In this document: positions 55,201 through 64,000 of the stretch, one piece after another
How positions within the stretch are numbered: position 1 is the stretch's first letter
Layout of the letters: every line of letters begins with the position of its first letter
Assembly: GCA_026225945.1 (NCBI GenBank)
Contig: JAMJFZ010003746.1
Location: 1,542,001-1,606,000 of the forward strand
Direction of reading: 5' to 3'
Origin: Cricetomys ansorgei
Lineage: Eukaryota; Chordata; Mammalia; Rodentia; Nesomyidae
DNA: 64,000 nucleotides
Program-made: the position numbers and the translations under genes
The notes under the pieces: model-generated
Seen by the model: only the letters and a program-made list of their open reading frames with translations
What the model was told of the DNA's origin: nothing
Database searches by the model: none

Positions 55201-58200
55201 AGATTAATGGGTTTGGGAGTGAGAACGTTGATGGGAAATGGAGAATAATTGCAAATGGGCATGAGGTTTCTTTTAAGGGTGATAATAGCCTAAATTGATT
55301 GATGATAATTACACAACTTAGATAACTGTACCTTTTAAGTTTGTAAATTTTACATGTGATGTACAAGTCAACATATTACTCAAAACATCCACAATATTGT
55401 TACAGTGTACAAAATCTGTTTTCGAAAGACAGTGAATGCGTACTATTTTACTAGATAAAAAGACAGTAATTTGTTTTATCATTTGTTTTTTATCATTGTT
55501 CTTGTTTTCCCATTATTCAAGTATTATAATGATTCAGAGACAGAGTGGAGGGACTAAAAACAAATGGCTAACTACAAAAGTGAATTTAATATGGATATCA
55601 ATATATATATATATTCTACTCCACAATGGAAATGGAGGCACTAAGTTCTCTATGGAGCCATCTTTGGTTTGGGTAGACAACTTTGGGTTTAGTGACTCTA
55701 AGTCTATGGCTCCCACTTCAGAGATGCCCCTTTCCTCTGTCTTACTACTGGGATTCTGCATAGTACTTAAACAGAAAACTAAAAAGGGCTTCATCTCTAA
55801 ATAAAAAAGAGAAAGTCCTTCAACTAGATACTTCGAGATTACTTGTGGCTGTAACACCTAGTGACACAACAGAGACGCTCCGAGAGTTCAGAAATAGTAC
55901 TCCAAACAACTGCAAACACAGTAATAAGCCAGTCAAGTGTTTTCTTAAATGGTGGATTTTTTGTTATTAAATAAAACAGTAAATTTAGATTTTACTTTTA
56001 TAACCTCATTTTTACTAATCTAAGACATTAATTATAAACTTTGCTTTACCTTTCATATTTCAGATATAACCCCTTACAATTTAACCAAAATTACTTAAAT
56101 CTGATGCCTTCCAGGAAAATGCTATAAGGCTAGAATAAAGACCCTGCCCTTAGAGTAATGAATACCTACCAACAGTCAGGAAATCTGATTGATATTGACA
56201 AGTCATCCCAAAGCCAAAATCTCTCCAAAAACCAGAATCCTTTTTATGAACCTTATGTTAAAGAAGAAAAAATTCAATTTAATCTTTAATAACTAGAAGT
56301 TTTAATCAACAATTAAACAAACCATTTTATAAAAGATATTTTCTTGTCATTTATGTGATGGATCGTATGTACTTATGCTTTAAATCCTTACAAACAAACA
56401 CATATCCTAATCTGCATGAGCACAGGATTCTTATCACTTGCAATTTAACTGACCTCAAGCTCTGTAGAGTTCAAGTGATTAATAACAAAACAGCATGGTC
56501 CTGACTCCAAGGGACTCACCACAGGAGGACAAGAGTTAACACCACAGTGTACCCAGATCATCTCTATACACACACCTTATGTGGCTGTTTACCAGCACCC
56601 GTTTCCTGGTCCTCAGTATAGTTTTCTTCCGGTAATTATTTGGTCCCATACAGCCTACAAGTTTTAGGAAACTCTTATCACCTTTAGCTTCTGAACAGGA
56701 CATGAACACTTGGCTCCTGTGAGACAGTCTCACCCCACTTAGTATAAGTTGCTTGCTAATAGGTATTAAGACAGAATTCAAACCAACAAGCTAAAAAGGG
56801 CGATTGCTGGGCACATTAGAAAACAAAATCTCTTTACTCTTATGAGAAAGTCTGTAGAAAAGACAACTTGTTCTGTTATGTGACATAAGGGGTCAATAAA
56901 CTAAAGTCCTGGGCTAACTCTGGCCTGCCACCTGCTTTGTAAATAGTTTTATCATGACAAAAACATATAGGGTTTTCACACCACAAGTGGAGAGAGCTGA
57001 GCAGTTACAACTGGACCATTTGCCCTGGGAAGCCTAAAATATCCCCCGTCAGTTCTTTCCAGATAGTTTGCCAACAATTAGTGAAGGGGACCAAAGAATA
57101 CCAAATCCTTTTCCACTTTAAGGAAAACCAATATTGAACTGCTGAAATTCAAGTAGAGAAACACAAAATCAGGGATTTGCAGGAAAAGAGAAAACCAATA
57201 CATATTCATTTCAAAAAGGTGGGGCCACATGCCAAGGCAGGGGAAGCATGACAGAGGAAAAGTCTATTCTGTGCCATAGGAGAAGCTCTGCAAATATCTG
57301 GAAGACATCTCTGCAAGCCAGGAGGGTAGCATCCACAGAGCTCTGCTTAAGAGCGTTCCACAAAGAAAGGAATGACTGGCCAGAATATAGCAAGCGAGGC
57401 TCTAGGGTGACTTGGAAAGGCAGAATGTTAGGATTGGAATGAGGAAGGATGGCTGAAGGCGCCCTTGTTAAGGAGGATGGATCAGCTCCAGCTACCACGA
57501 AGGACAAGCTGGTTTCAGGAAGTTGTTCCTATCTTTGCTCCGGCAGTTCTTCACTGGGAATGGCAGTAAGGAAGACAGCTCTTGAGAGGAGAATGAAAGC
57601 TGGCTGCTTATCTTTTCCAAGTGAAACAAGAAACAAAATAAGTTGAGAATGAAGGCTGCTGGGAGGGGCAGGAAAAATCAGCATGGTCCAGGGGACAAAG
57701 AGGGGTAAGAAGGTAGGATGCAAAGGAGCCGAGGCTGAACTCAGACTTCTAAGGTAGCACATGTATGGAGCAGGACTGTGATCTGCCCTCCTGGGGCCTG
57801 GTGACAGTCATCTTCAGCCAGGTTTGGAGTCTGTAAGAGAACAGCAGAAAGAACAGCAGAAAAGGATGTAAGCACACAGCAAGGTACCTGTGGTTACTTA
57901 TGGCCCATGGGTCTGGGCTGGGCAAGACATGGAGGTGGGGAGCTAAAGCAGTGTACCTATCCAAACTGCAGCACCGAGACAGCGTCCACAGAAGCGAAGC
58001 TAGAAGTTGGAATCAACTGATAAGGGAAGCTAGCTGTGCTGGGGAAGAGTTCAGACAAAATGACGGTCTGCAAAGGTTTAACGGTAAGAAGATCAGAAGG
58101 GGTGAGGGATGGTAAGGCCTAAGGAGAGCTACTGTAACATTCCGTAACATACCATTCCATAAACTTGTCTTGTAGAAATAAGTATTTTAGGGTCTAAGGA

Positions 58201-61200
58201 ACATACAGTCTGTTACAGTTGTTATACTATGAAAACAGTCATTGACAATAAATAATGAGCAGGTTATCCTCCAGTATGCTTTATTATGGACACTAGAATT
58301 TCAACGTCATGTTATCTTCATGTGTGAGGAAATATTTTTTTAAACCATTAACAATGTAAATATAATCCTCGACTTGTGGGCTACAGAAAGTAATGAAAAC
58401 ACCAGGCATGGTGGTGCACACCTTCAATCCCAGCACTTGGGAGACAGAGGTGAATCTCTACGAGTTTAAGGCCAGTCTGGTCTACAGAGTGAGTTCTAGG
58501 ACCTGGACTGCATAGTGACACTTGTCTTAAAAAATCAGTTCAGGGCTGGAGAAATGATTCAGCAGTTAAGAGCACTGCCTGCTCTTCTGAGGATCTGGGT
58601 TCAATTCCCAGCACCCACATGGCAGCTCACAACTGTCTGTTACTCCAGTTCCAGGGGATCTGGCACCCTCACACAGACATACATGCATGCAAACACCAAT
58701 ACCCATAAAATAAAAATAAAGAAAGAAATCAATTCCCATGAAGTAGGAAGGATAAATTTTAAGCACAAACCATAGCTGCTGACCTCTGGCTTAGAAGGAT
58801 AAGCAAGGCTGTGTTACAGACCACCCTGTGTGCCTGGTCATATGGTTTCAACTTTATCAACAGCAGTGGAACTTCTCTTAAGAGCTGCAGGAATAATGCA
58901 GATATTTTGAAATCACTTGCTAGAGTAAAAGTTAGAGAAGGTACTAAGGAAGGAAGGCCAGTTATGAAGCAACAGTCACAAGGAAGGATGCAAAGTGGTG
59001 GTGTATGCAGAAGAAAGAGAAGTGAGGAGATTTAGGGAATGGCCCTCGTCAGAGTGACTGAATAGGGGAGTGAGGACTGACACCAGATGACACCAGGCTG
59101 CTGTCTTAAATAAGGGGTCAATGATGTGCCATCCCCCAATGGGATCCAGGGGAAGGCTGACCCAGAGAAGCACAATGTGGAGCTGGGCCCAAGCCATTTA
59201 CGTGGGAGTCATCTGTGGACAGAGATGGCAGGAAGATGGAGGCTTTCAGAGAATAATAATTTTAACAAGAGTGCAGACAGTCTGAAAATTCTGCTGTACA
59301 AAATAGAAGAAAAGATTAGAAAAAAGAATGACCTGGGCAGCCCTGAGGCCTCTGCTTGGATGGGAGTTGACAGAAGAAAACAAACTTCCTATTTCCATTT
59401 TCTTGAAGGGGGCATGTCTTCCCCTCTAAAATATAGAGCTCCCTTACAACAGGACTTTCAGAGATTCTGATCATTCCTGCGGTATGATTAGCACCCAGAC
59501 CAATGCCAGGCATGTAGTTACATTCAATTTGTATGCTAAGAATAAATAAGTGAATTTGTATAAGCACAGTGCTGCTGACAGGTTTTAATATTTTTTTCTT
59601 TTGAAATGGAGCTAGAGATCGAACCCGGGGTTTCACTATAATATCTGAGGCTAGTGTGGAATCTCTTATGTCGCCTAGGCTGGCCTTGAACTTGAGATCC
59701 TCTTGTTGCAGCCTGTCAAGTGCTAAGATTACAGGTATGCAGCACATGCCTGGCTTAATGTCTAATATTTCTGTCTCTTTAGTCAAAATACAACAGTGCA
59801 GAGCATTAAAGAAAGCTAACCACCCATTCTGATATGTCTAATCTACCCTTACTCTGATTCTATATATACTATGACCACAAAGGGAACAAAATATTATGCT
59901 CTTAAAATTTAGTTTCTATAAAGTTCTTCAAATGTTATCAGTCTAGAGAAAAAGATCAATTAGTTCTGTTTGATCTTTAAAGCTATTTGGATTTTGAAAA
60001 CTTTTCATTGATCCTACTTGTTAATACTTATTACACTGCTTTATTGTTACATGAACCAGCTAGCCCAACCATAGCCTAAGTATCTAGCCCCACAGCTCCA
60101 TCCCCAGGAATGCCAGGTTGATGAAGGCACTAGCCACAGGGCACCCTCTCGACTGCATACAGTGACACACACCATGGATATAGCTAAGTCCCGACCGACC
60201 TTTCCTATTTCCATCCCTTTCTTTTCTTCAGTCTCATCTGGTCAACACAAGCTATCAGTTCTGTGTCCAAATGATATCCAAACATTCTGTGCAGCTATAA
60301 CCACACCCCCACTTCCATCTCCTGAAAAAGACTTACTGGCTGCTTCCTGCAGGAGTTATATAGTCCTCCTCCTCCTCTCTAAATGCTAGTGCAGGCAGCA
60401 TATTGTTTTTCTATGTTCTATTTTCCTTTATACTTACACTTTGGTATTTATTTTATTTACATCTCATGCCTTTCTCTTGATGAATAATATTCACATAGTA
60501 AGTACTATTATTGTTTCTTATTACAGTTTTGCTTGTGTTTAATGTTGTCAGCTTATGCATATTGCTATTCTAGACTCGGATTGTCTGCTCAGCAGAGACC
60601 CTAGGAGTTGGTATTATTGATAACAGAGATGAATTCATTTAAACCCAACCCACAGAACTGGCCTACATTCTCACTAGCTTCACTTGCATGGCTGTGGTTT
60701 TTAAAAGAAGTGATTTCACAAAGCTCTTTTATTCCTAGGAAAGCTGACTGATTGTATTTGTGAATTATTGTCAACTTTTCAACTAATTTTTCTCTTACGT
60801 GTAGTTGCTGCTTATTTTTAGTATCACTTAAAGTATTAACTAGATCAGGTTTCTGTCTCAAACGAGGAGACTGAAGTTAAGAGTTTTAATGACATTGAAT
60901 TTTAAAACGTTATGGCAGGTAATTTGCAGGTTGCCCCACGGGTGAATCTGTCTGAAACTTTTCTCATGGTTATACTGAGAATGCAGGTGAGGAGCCCCAT
61001 CTCTTGTACCCCACACACGAGCAAATACATGGCACCGTTGGTGATGCTACCCTTCACCATTTCTCCTTCTATTATGGGATCCAGGGATGAAATGTGGGGT
61101 GTCAGGCTTGCACAGCAAGCACTTTAATCTGCTGAGTGAGGTCACCCATCCTCCAGCAGCAACACTGTCATCTTACAGAAACTTCTTAATACGTATGTCT

Positions 61201-63878
61201 GTCTGCTAATTGTTTCTCTCATTTTGTAATACTCACATATCCATTTTAATTAATAATCTAAATATTTTTATTCACAATATATTAATTATACACAATAGTG
61301 AGCTTCTCTCATTATTGTGAGAATGTCAGTATGACATTCTCTCTCCTCTCTCTCACGTACACACACACACACTTTTTATTTTGATCATATTCACCCCAAT
61401 TACCCTCTTTCCCCCCACCACATCTGTTCATCGTCCTCTTTAGTACCTATGTATCCATCCATCCAGCCAGCCAGCCAGCCAGCTGTAAACCAGTGAGTTT
61501 CACTAGAGTTGCTAATAGGAGCATGCTTGTAGGTCACTTACAGGAGCACAGACACCTTATCAGTGGCTATACTACTGGAGAAAATGTCTGTCCTTTCCTG
61601 TCATTCATTTTTAAAGAATTTGGAGTATCAGATTAAAGTGGACGTGAGTGATTCATCTGCCACTTTGGTCCTATTTGTATATGTATTCCTAAGCAATACT
61701 GGCCTACACATAAGACAAAGGGAATTAAGTGTGTGTGTGCACGTGCACACTTTCTCTGTACCACGGTTGCACAATGCAGTAACACTGGGGAACCAGGCAA
61801 ATGAAGCACAGGGACGCCATGCACTAGCCTTATAACGTCTCTGTAAACCACAGTTTTTCAAACCGTAAGGTTATTTAACATTTTAAAAAAGCTTACTTAA
61901 GCTGTACTTATATAGCTTAGGCAATAACTACAGGCCTTGATGCAAGGCGTTTGCCATTCACGACTTTCTACATAATTTCCTACAGCATAACATTCCCTCA
62001 TAGTTATTCAGCAAAGCAGTTTTAACTTCTAGTTAGTGGAGTTTAAAACTTAATTTAGTATTACTAAATAAGTTGGCAGAGACGTGATTGCACAGTCACT
62101 CTGTTCTGGAACATGAGGGTTTTCCTGTGGTTAATGTTTCCTCCTGCCACTGTCACTGAATTCTAAAGTGACAGAAGTGAAACCTCTTGCTGGGGGAGAG
62201 AATGCAGAAGAGGCTGTGAACCGCGAATGAAGCCGCTAATTGCTAATACGAAACAGCTAATTTTTTAAAAATTGAACCTTCATTTCCACTTGTACAACAA
62301 AGAAAACTAGAAAAAGTGTCAGTGAGCCTTTGACAACCAAAAACGCCCGAGTCTCACCAGCTGCTGCTCCACTGGGGGAGGCACATCCTGGTTGGCATAA
62401 ACGATGGCAGGGTTGTAGAGACTGAACACCACAGGGTAAAACACCTTTTTACCTGAAAGTAAAAATATATGATTGCCTCACACAAAGAGGGACAAATGGA
62501 GGACTGACTCTTACTACTATATCTACAGAGACTTTATCTTTTATCATTGTGATACTGTTTTCAATGCTCTTTCAATGCTCAAGTTATGGAATATCAAATT
62601 CATCTGCTAACACAACAGGTCACACTACGAAGCTGTAGTTGCCAAATAACAACAGCAGCAGCAGCAGCAGACTACAGGTGTCGCACGCGTTCCTTTTACC
62701 TCTGCGGAGGAGCGCAAAGGCACTCAGGTGAGCCAGTTCATTACTCTTTGTTTTCACCTAGTTAGCAGTAACAGACGGAAATTAACCTCTGATAAACACC
62801 AGAAACTCAGAGATTTCTGTTATTTATTCTTCAAATAGAGTCATTAAAACCGGTAAATACGTGGAATATTGTGCAATGTATAGATATGTAGAGAATAAAA
62901 CAGAATTGCAGACAGATGTAAACCCAGATCTGAGAAAGTTTAGAAGAAGACCTTGTATTCAAACTGATGGCACACAAGGACCTTACCAGCTAACTAAGCC
63001 ATTTCCCCTCAGAAGAGGAACCTTGCTACGACCGGCTTCAGCCAGCTATGCTAGCGACAAGTACTCACTAATGGTCAAGGGGCTTGTTACGTGGCAGCCT
63101 CTTTATTTTTCTATACTTATAAATTTACAAATTTGTTTTATATCTACAATGTACCATAAATCACTTTAAACTGCACAATCTGGAAACCAAACACTACCTC
63201 TGCATGCCTGTGTAAGGTGTGCACATGAGTGTGTGTGTGCGTGTGCGTGTGTACATACATTAAGTTCCTGAAACTAAGAGCCTCCTAACTCTCCCTTCCA
63301 TACTACCTGTGTGGCTTTCTGACCTGAGCTGCTTCCACTTCATCAATTTCCAGACTTATCTTCCTTTGTCTTTCCCTCCTCTCCACTCTTCAGCGCCCAC
63401 TTTAGGGTTTTACACCTGCTAGGCAAACATTCCACCGAGATCACTCAGCCTCTACATTTCTTCACTTCCCTTCAGAAAGAACCACTGGAATTTGACTCCA
63501 AGAAAAAGGTTTCCAACATCATAGAGTCAAAGTTTCAATTTATTACTCATTGTTTCAATTAAATTATGCCTAACTTTTAAAAGCATCCTAAGGTTTAATA
63601 AAAACTTGTTTTCCCTCAAACTATAGTTGACTAAACACTGGAACACACTGACACTCTTCTAAACTCCATGCTCAGCTCGTTTAACAGTGTTTTACGCACC
63701 TGGCTCAGCATTTAACCGGCAGCTTTTAAGGAATTCAGCTGAGAAATATATGTCAACATCACAGAAGAACATCAAGACCTCTCCCTTGTCCCAAGCTCGG
63801 GCACCCACATTTAGTCCTCTTCCACGATTAAATTCTTCATTTAATGAGACCAAAGTGTAGTTGTGAAAATTAGACTCA
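51987..63878 (-). CDS. CSGALNACT2: CSGALNACT2, chondroitin sulfate N-acetylgalactosaminyltransferase 2 (partial, last four coding exons)
   Basis: Exons in transcription order: 63878-63700, 62452-62358, 56251-56170, 52279-51987. Together they encode the C-terminal 215 residues of a protein I recall as about 540 residues long. All visible junctions are GT-AG and in frame. The enzyme is a type II Golgi membrane protein that moves GalNAc from UDP-GalNAc to glucuronate, both starting and extending chondroitin chains. Visible signatures are FCDVDIYF (the DxD-like metal site), [20 protein letters not shown], and [20 protein letters not shown] with the WGGED motif of the beta-4-GalT-like C-terminal domain. 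The ending TNSEAAG and the [14 protein letters not shown] wording point to paralogue 2 rather than CSGALNACT1. The N-terminal cytosolic tail, membrane anchor and coiled-coil part are outside the window. The stop is at 51987-51989. Confidence 0.95.
53435..53545 (+). mobile_element. B1 SINE, short
   Basis: GGGCATGGTGGTAGTGCACAC (53439-53459), then TTTGAGGCCAGTTTGAGCTA, then GCCTGCCTCAAAAATAAA. Antisense relative to CSGALNACT2. Confidence 0.8.
54430..54453. repeat. Perfect 10-bp inverted repeat with 4-base loop
   Basis: TATATACTAG, loop TATG, CTAGTATATA. It lies in a patch with several further copies of ACTAGT between 54420 and 54458. Confidence 0.85.
54515..54845 (+). mobile_element. Rodent dispersed repeat, family uncertain
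   Basis: It opens with CTTGCTGTGATTGATATCTG and contains GAAGCATGGCTGCAGGAGTG near 54606. The layout is the same as the repeat at 22593 but strongly diverged. Confidence 0.45.
54846..55385 (+). mobile_element. Ancient mammalian L1 (L1M-type) 3' end
   Basis: Ordered phrases of an old L1 end: ATTCACTGTT-like TTCACAGCAGAAATACTC near 54950, CATACAGTGGAACATCACTT near 55032, TGAGGTTTCTTTTAAGGGTG near 55262 and ATTGATTGATGATAATTACAC near 55294. It predates the rodent-specific insertions. Confidence 0.65.
56170..56251 (-). CDS. CSGALNACT2: CSGALNACT2 third exon from the end of the visible set
   Basis: 82 bp encoding [20 protein letters not shown] and on to QSDFLTV plus the first base of Gly. Acceptor AACATAAG|GTT, donor G|GTAGGT. 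Part of the glycosyltransferase fold near the acceptor site. Confidence 0.95.
56886..57078. mobile_element. Ancient hAT-type DNA transposon remnant
   Basis: The left end GGGGTCAATAAACT and right end AGTTTGCCAAC resemble the CAGGGGTCGGCAAACT terminal repeats of an old mammalian hAT family. Between them are TCTGGCCTGCCACCTGCTTT (56929-56948) and AGCCTAAAATATCCCCCGTC (57031-57050). No transposase remains. The precise family is uncertain. Confidence 0.6.
58395..58540 (+). mobile_element. B1 SINE
   Basis: CCAGGCATGGTGGTGCACACC (58402-58422), CAATCCCAGCACTTGGGAGA and AAGGCCAGTCTGGTCTACAG follow in standard order. A nearly intact B1. Confidence 0.93.
58542..58738 (+). mobile_element. B3/B2 SINE
   Basis: GGGCTGGAGAAATGATTCAG near 58543, TTCAATTCCCAGCACCCACA near 58599 and an A-rich tail near 58706-58735. 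Directly behind the B1. Confidence 0.93.
59588..59758 (-). mobile_element. B1/B4-family SINE, antisense
   Basis: The T-run is followed by GAGATCGAACCCGGGGTTTC, CTAGGCTGGCCTTGAACTTG (59677-59696) and ATTACAGGTATGCAGCACATGC. Diverged. Confidence 0.75.
61330..61490. repeat. Microsatellite and low-complexity cluster (CT, CA, CCAT/CCAG)
   Basis: A CT-rich run at 61335-61355 is followed by (CA)n at 61357-61371, then a possible antisense L1 3' UTR scrap with TTTGATCATATTCACCCCAA. (CCAT)n/(CCAG)n lies at 61453-61482. Confidence 0.75.
62358..62452 (-). CDS. CSGALNACT2: CSGALNACT2 second visible exon
   Basis: 95 bp encoding (G)[18 protein letters not shown] and on to PPPVEQQL. Acceptor ACTTTCAG|GT, donor CTG|GTGAGA. 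Confidence 0.96.
62453..63699. other. CSGALNACT2 intron (1.2 kb)
   Basis: Mostly unique AT-rich sequence with (CAG)6 at 62653-62670 and a short TG-rich run at 63229-63254. No repeat element recognised. Confidence 0.65.
62653..62670 (+). repeat. (CAG)6 trinucleotide repeat, intronic
   Basis: Six CAG units preceded by AACAACAG. On the transcribed strand of CSGALNACT2 it reads CTG. Confidence 0.9.
63700..63878 (-). CDS. CSGALNACT2: CSGALNACT2 first visible exon (DxD-motif exon)
   Basis: 179 bp encoding [20 protein letters not shown], then [20 protein letters not shown] and on to CRLNAEP plus the first base of Gly. FCDVDIYF carries the metal- and UDP-sugar-binding DxD-type motif. Acceptor CTCATAG|T, donor CCAG|GTGCGT. 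It starts in the third position of a codon whose first two bases are in an upstream exon off the window. Confidence 0.95.
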
Positions 63879-64000
63879 CTATGAGAAAAGCACATACAAC
63901 AACCGATAAGTCCCATTTAAAGTTTGACAATGTCCTTCCTTCAACGGAATTTACAAAATATATTTTATATTTCAAATAACTTATTATGTTGGTTATATAT
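63879..64000. other. CSGALNACT2 intron, right edge of window
   Basis: 122 bases of AT-rich intron; the gene continues beyond the window. Confidence 0.8.

Larger units (their letters stand above)
52280..56169. other. CSGALNACT2 intron before the last exon
   Basis: 3.9 kb, AT-rich. It contains a B1 at 53435-53545, a rodent dispersed repeat at 54515-54845 and an ancient L1 at 54840-55385, listed separately. 52600-53100 is unassigned and may be an old mobile element. A TA run lies at 55600-55614. Confidence 0.6.
56252..62357. other. CSGALNACT2 intron (6.1 kb)
   Basis: AT-rich. It contains a hAT-type transposon remnant, a B1 plus B3 pair and an antisense B1-family SINE, listed separately. Microsatellite and Lx-like traces lie at 61330-61490. 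The stretches 57100-58390 and 59760-61300 show nothing I can name. Confidence 0.6.

Noticed and set aside
59316..59786. 156-codon - strand frame
   Set aside because: About half is B1-family SINE read in sense; no gene-like motif.
1..64000. Rat origin suggested by muroid SINEs
   Set aside because: I did not see the abundant young ID elements expected in 64 kb of rat DNA, so the species was left open within Muroidea.

Overview
The window is nuclear DNA from a muroid rodent. The evidence is two intron-split vertebrate genes together with muroid B1, B2/B3 and B4 SINEs and rodent L1 3'-UTR sequence. I see no abundant rat-type ID elements, and I cannot choose between mouse-like and hamster/vole-like species from sequence alone. 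The two genes, RASGEF1A and CSGALNACT2, are neighbours in other mammals (the RET - CSGALNACT2 - RASGEF1A block), which supports both identifications.

Layout: 1-3.6 kb is repeat-rich upstream DNA (old L1, B3/B4 SINEs, microsatellites). 3.6-5.6 kb is mostly unique. A CpG-rich, ATG-poor promoter region lies at 5.64-6.2 kb. RASGEF1A runs on the + strand from a small coding first exon at 6109-6126, through a 17.7-kb first intron, to a cluster of twelve exons at 23868-32898. A 1.65-kb 3' UTR follows, with a poly(A) signal at 34550. Every splice junction is GT-AG and the joined exons give an uninterrupted 489-residue product, or 481 residues from the second methionine. About 15.7 kb of LINE-dominated intergenic DNA follows (34.6-50.3 kb). 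It holds inverted and nested L1 copies, two related solo LTRs and a polypurine tract. From 63.9 kb down to about 50.3 kb on the - strand lie the last four coding exons and 3' UTR of CSGALNACT2. These encode the C-terminal 215 residues of the glycosyltransferase; the upstream exons are outside the window.

The two genes converge tail to tail and have unrelated jobs. RASGEF1A is a cytosolic nucleotide-exchange factor for small Ras/Rap GTPases. CSGALNACT2 is a Golgi chondroitin sulfate N-acetylgalactosaminyltransferase. Nothing suggests they work in one pathway.

I found no sign of an undescribed genetic system. The points most worth a second look are the two LTRs with intact target-site duplications (one nested in an L1), the coding alternative first exon of RASGEF1A, a 0.9-kb degenerate CA/GA satellite in intron 1, and several AT-core islands in intron 1 that look like conserved regulatory elements. 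Repeat boundaries are by eye and approximate. Exon boundaries are exact where the splice sites and reading frame fix them.
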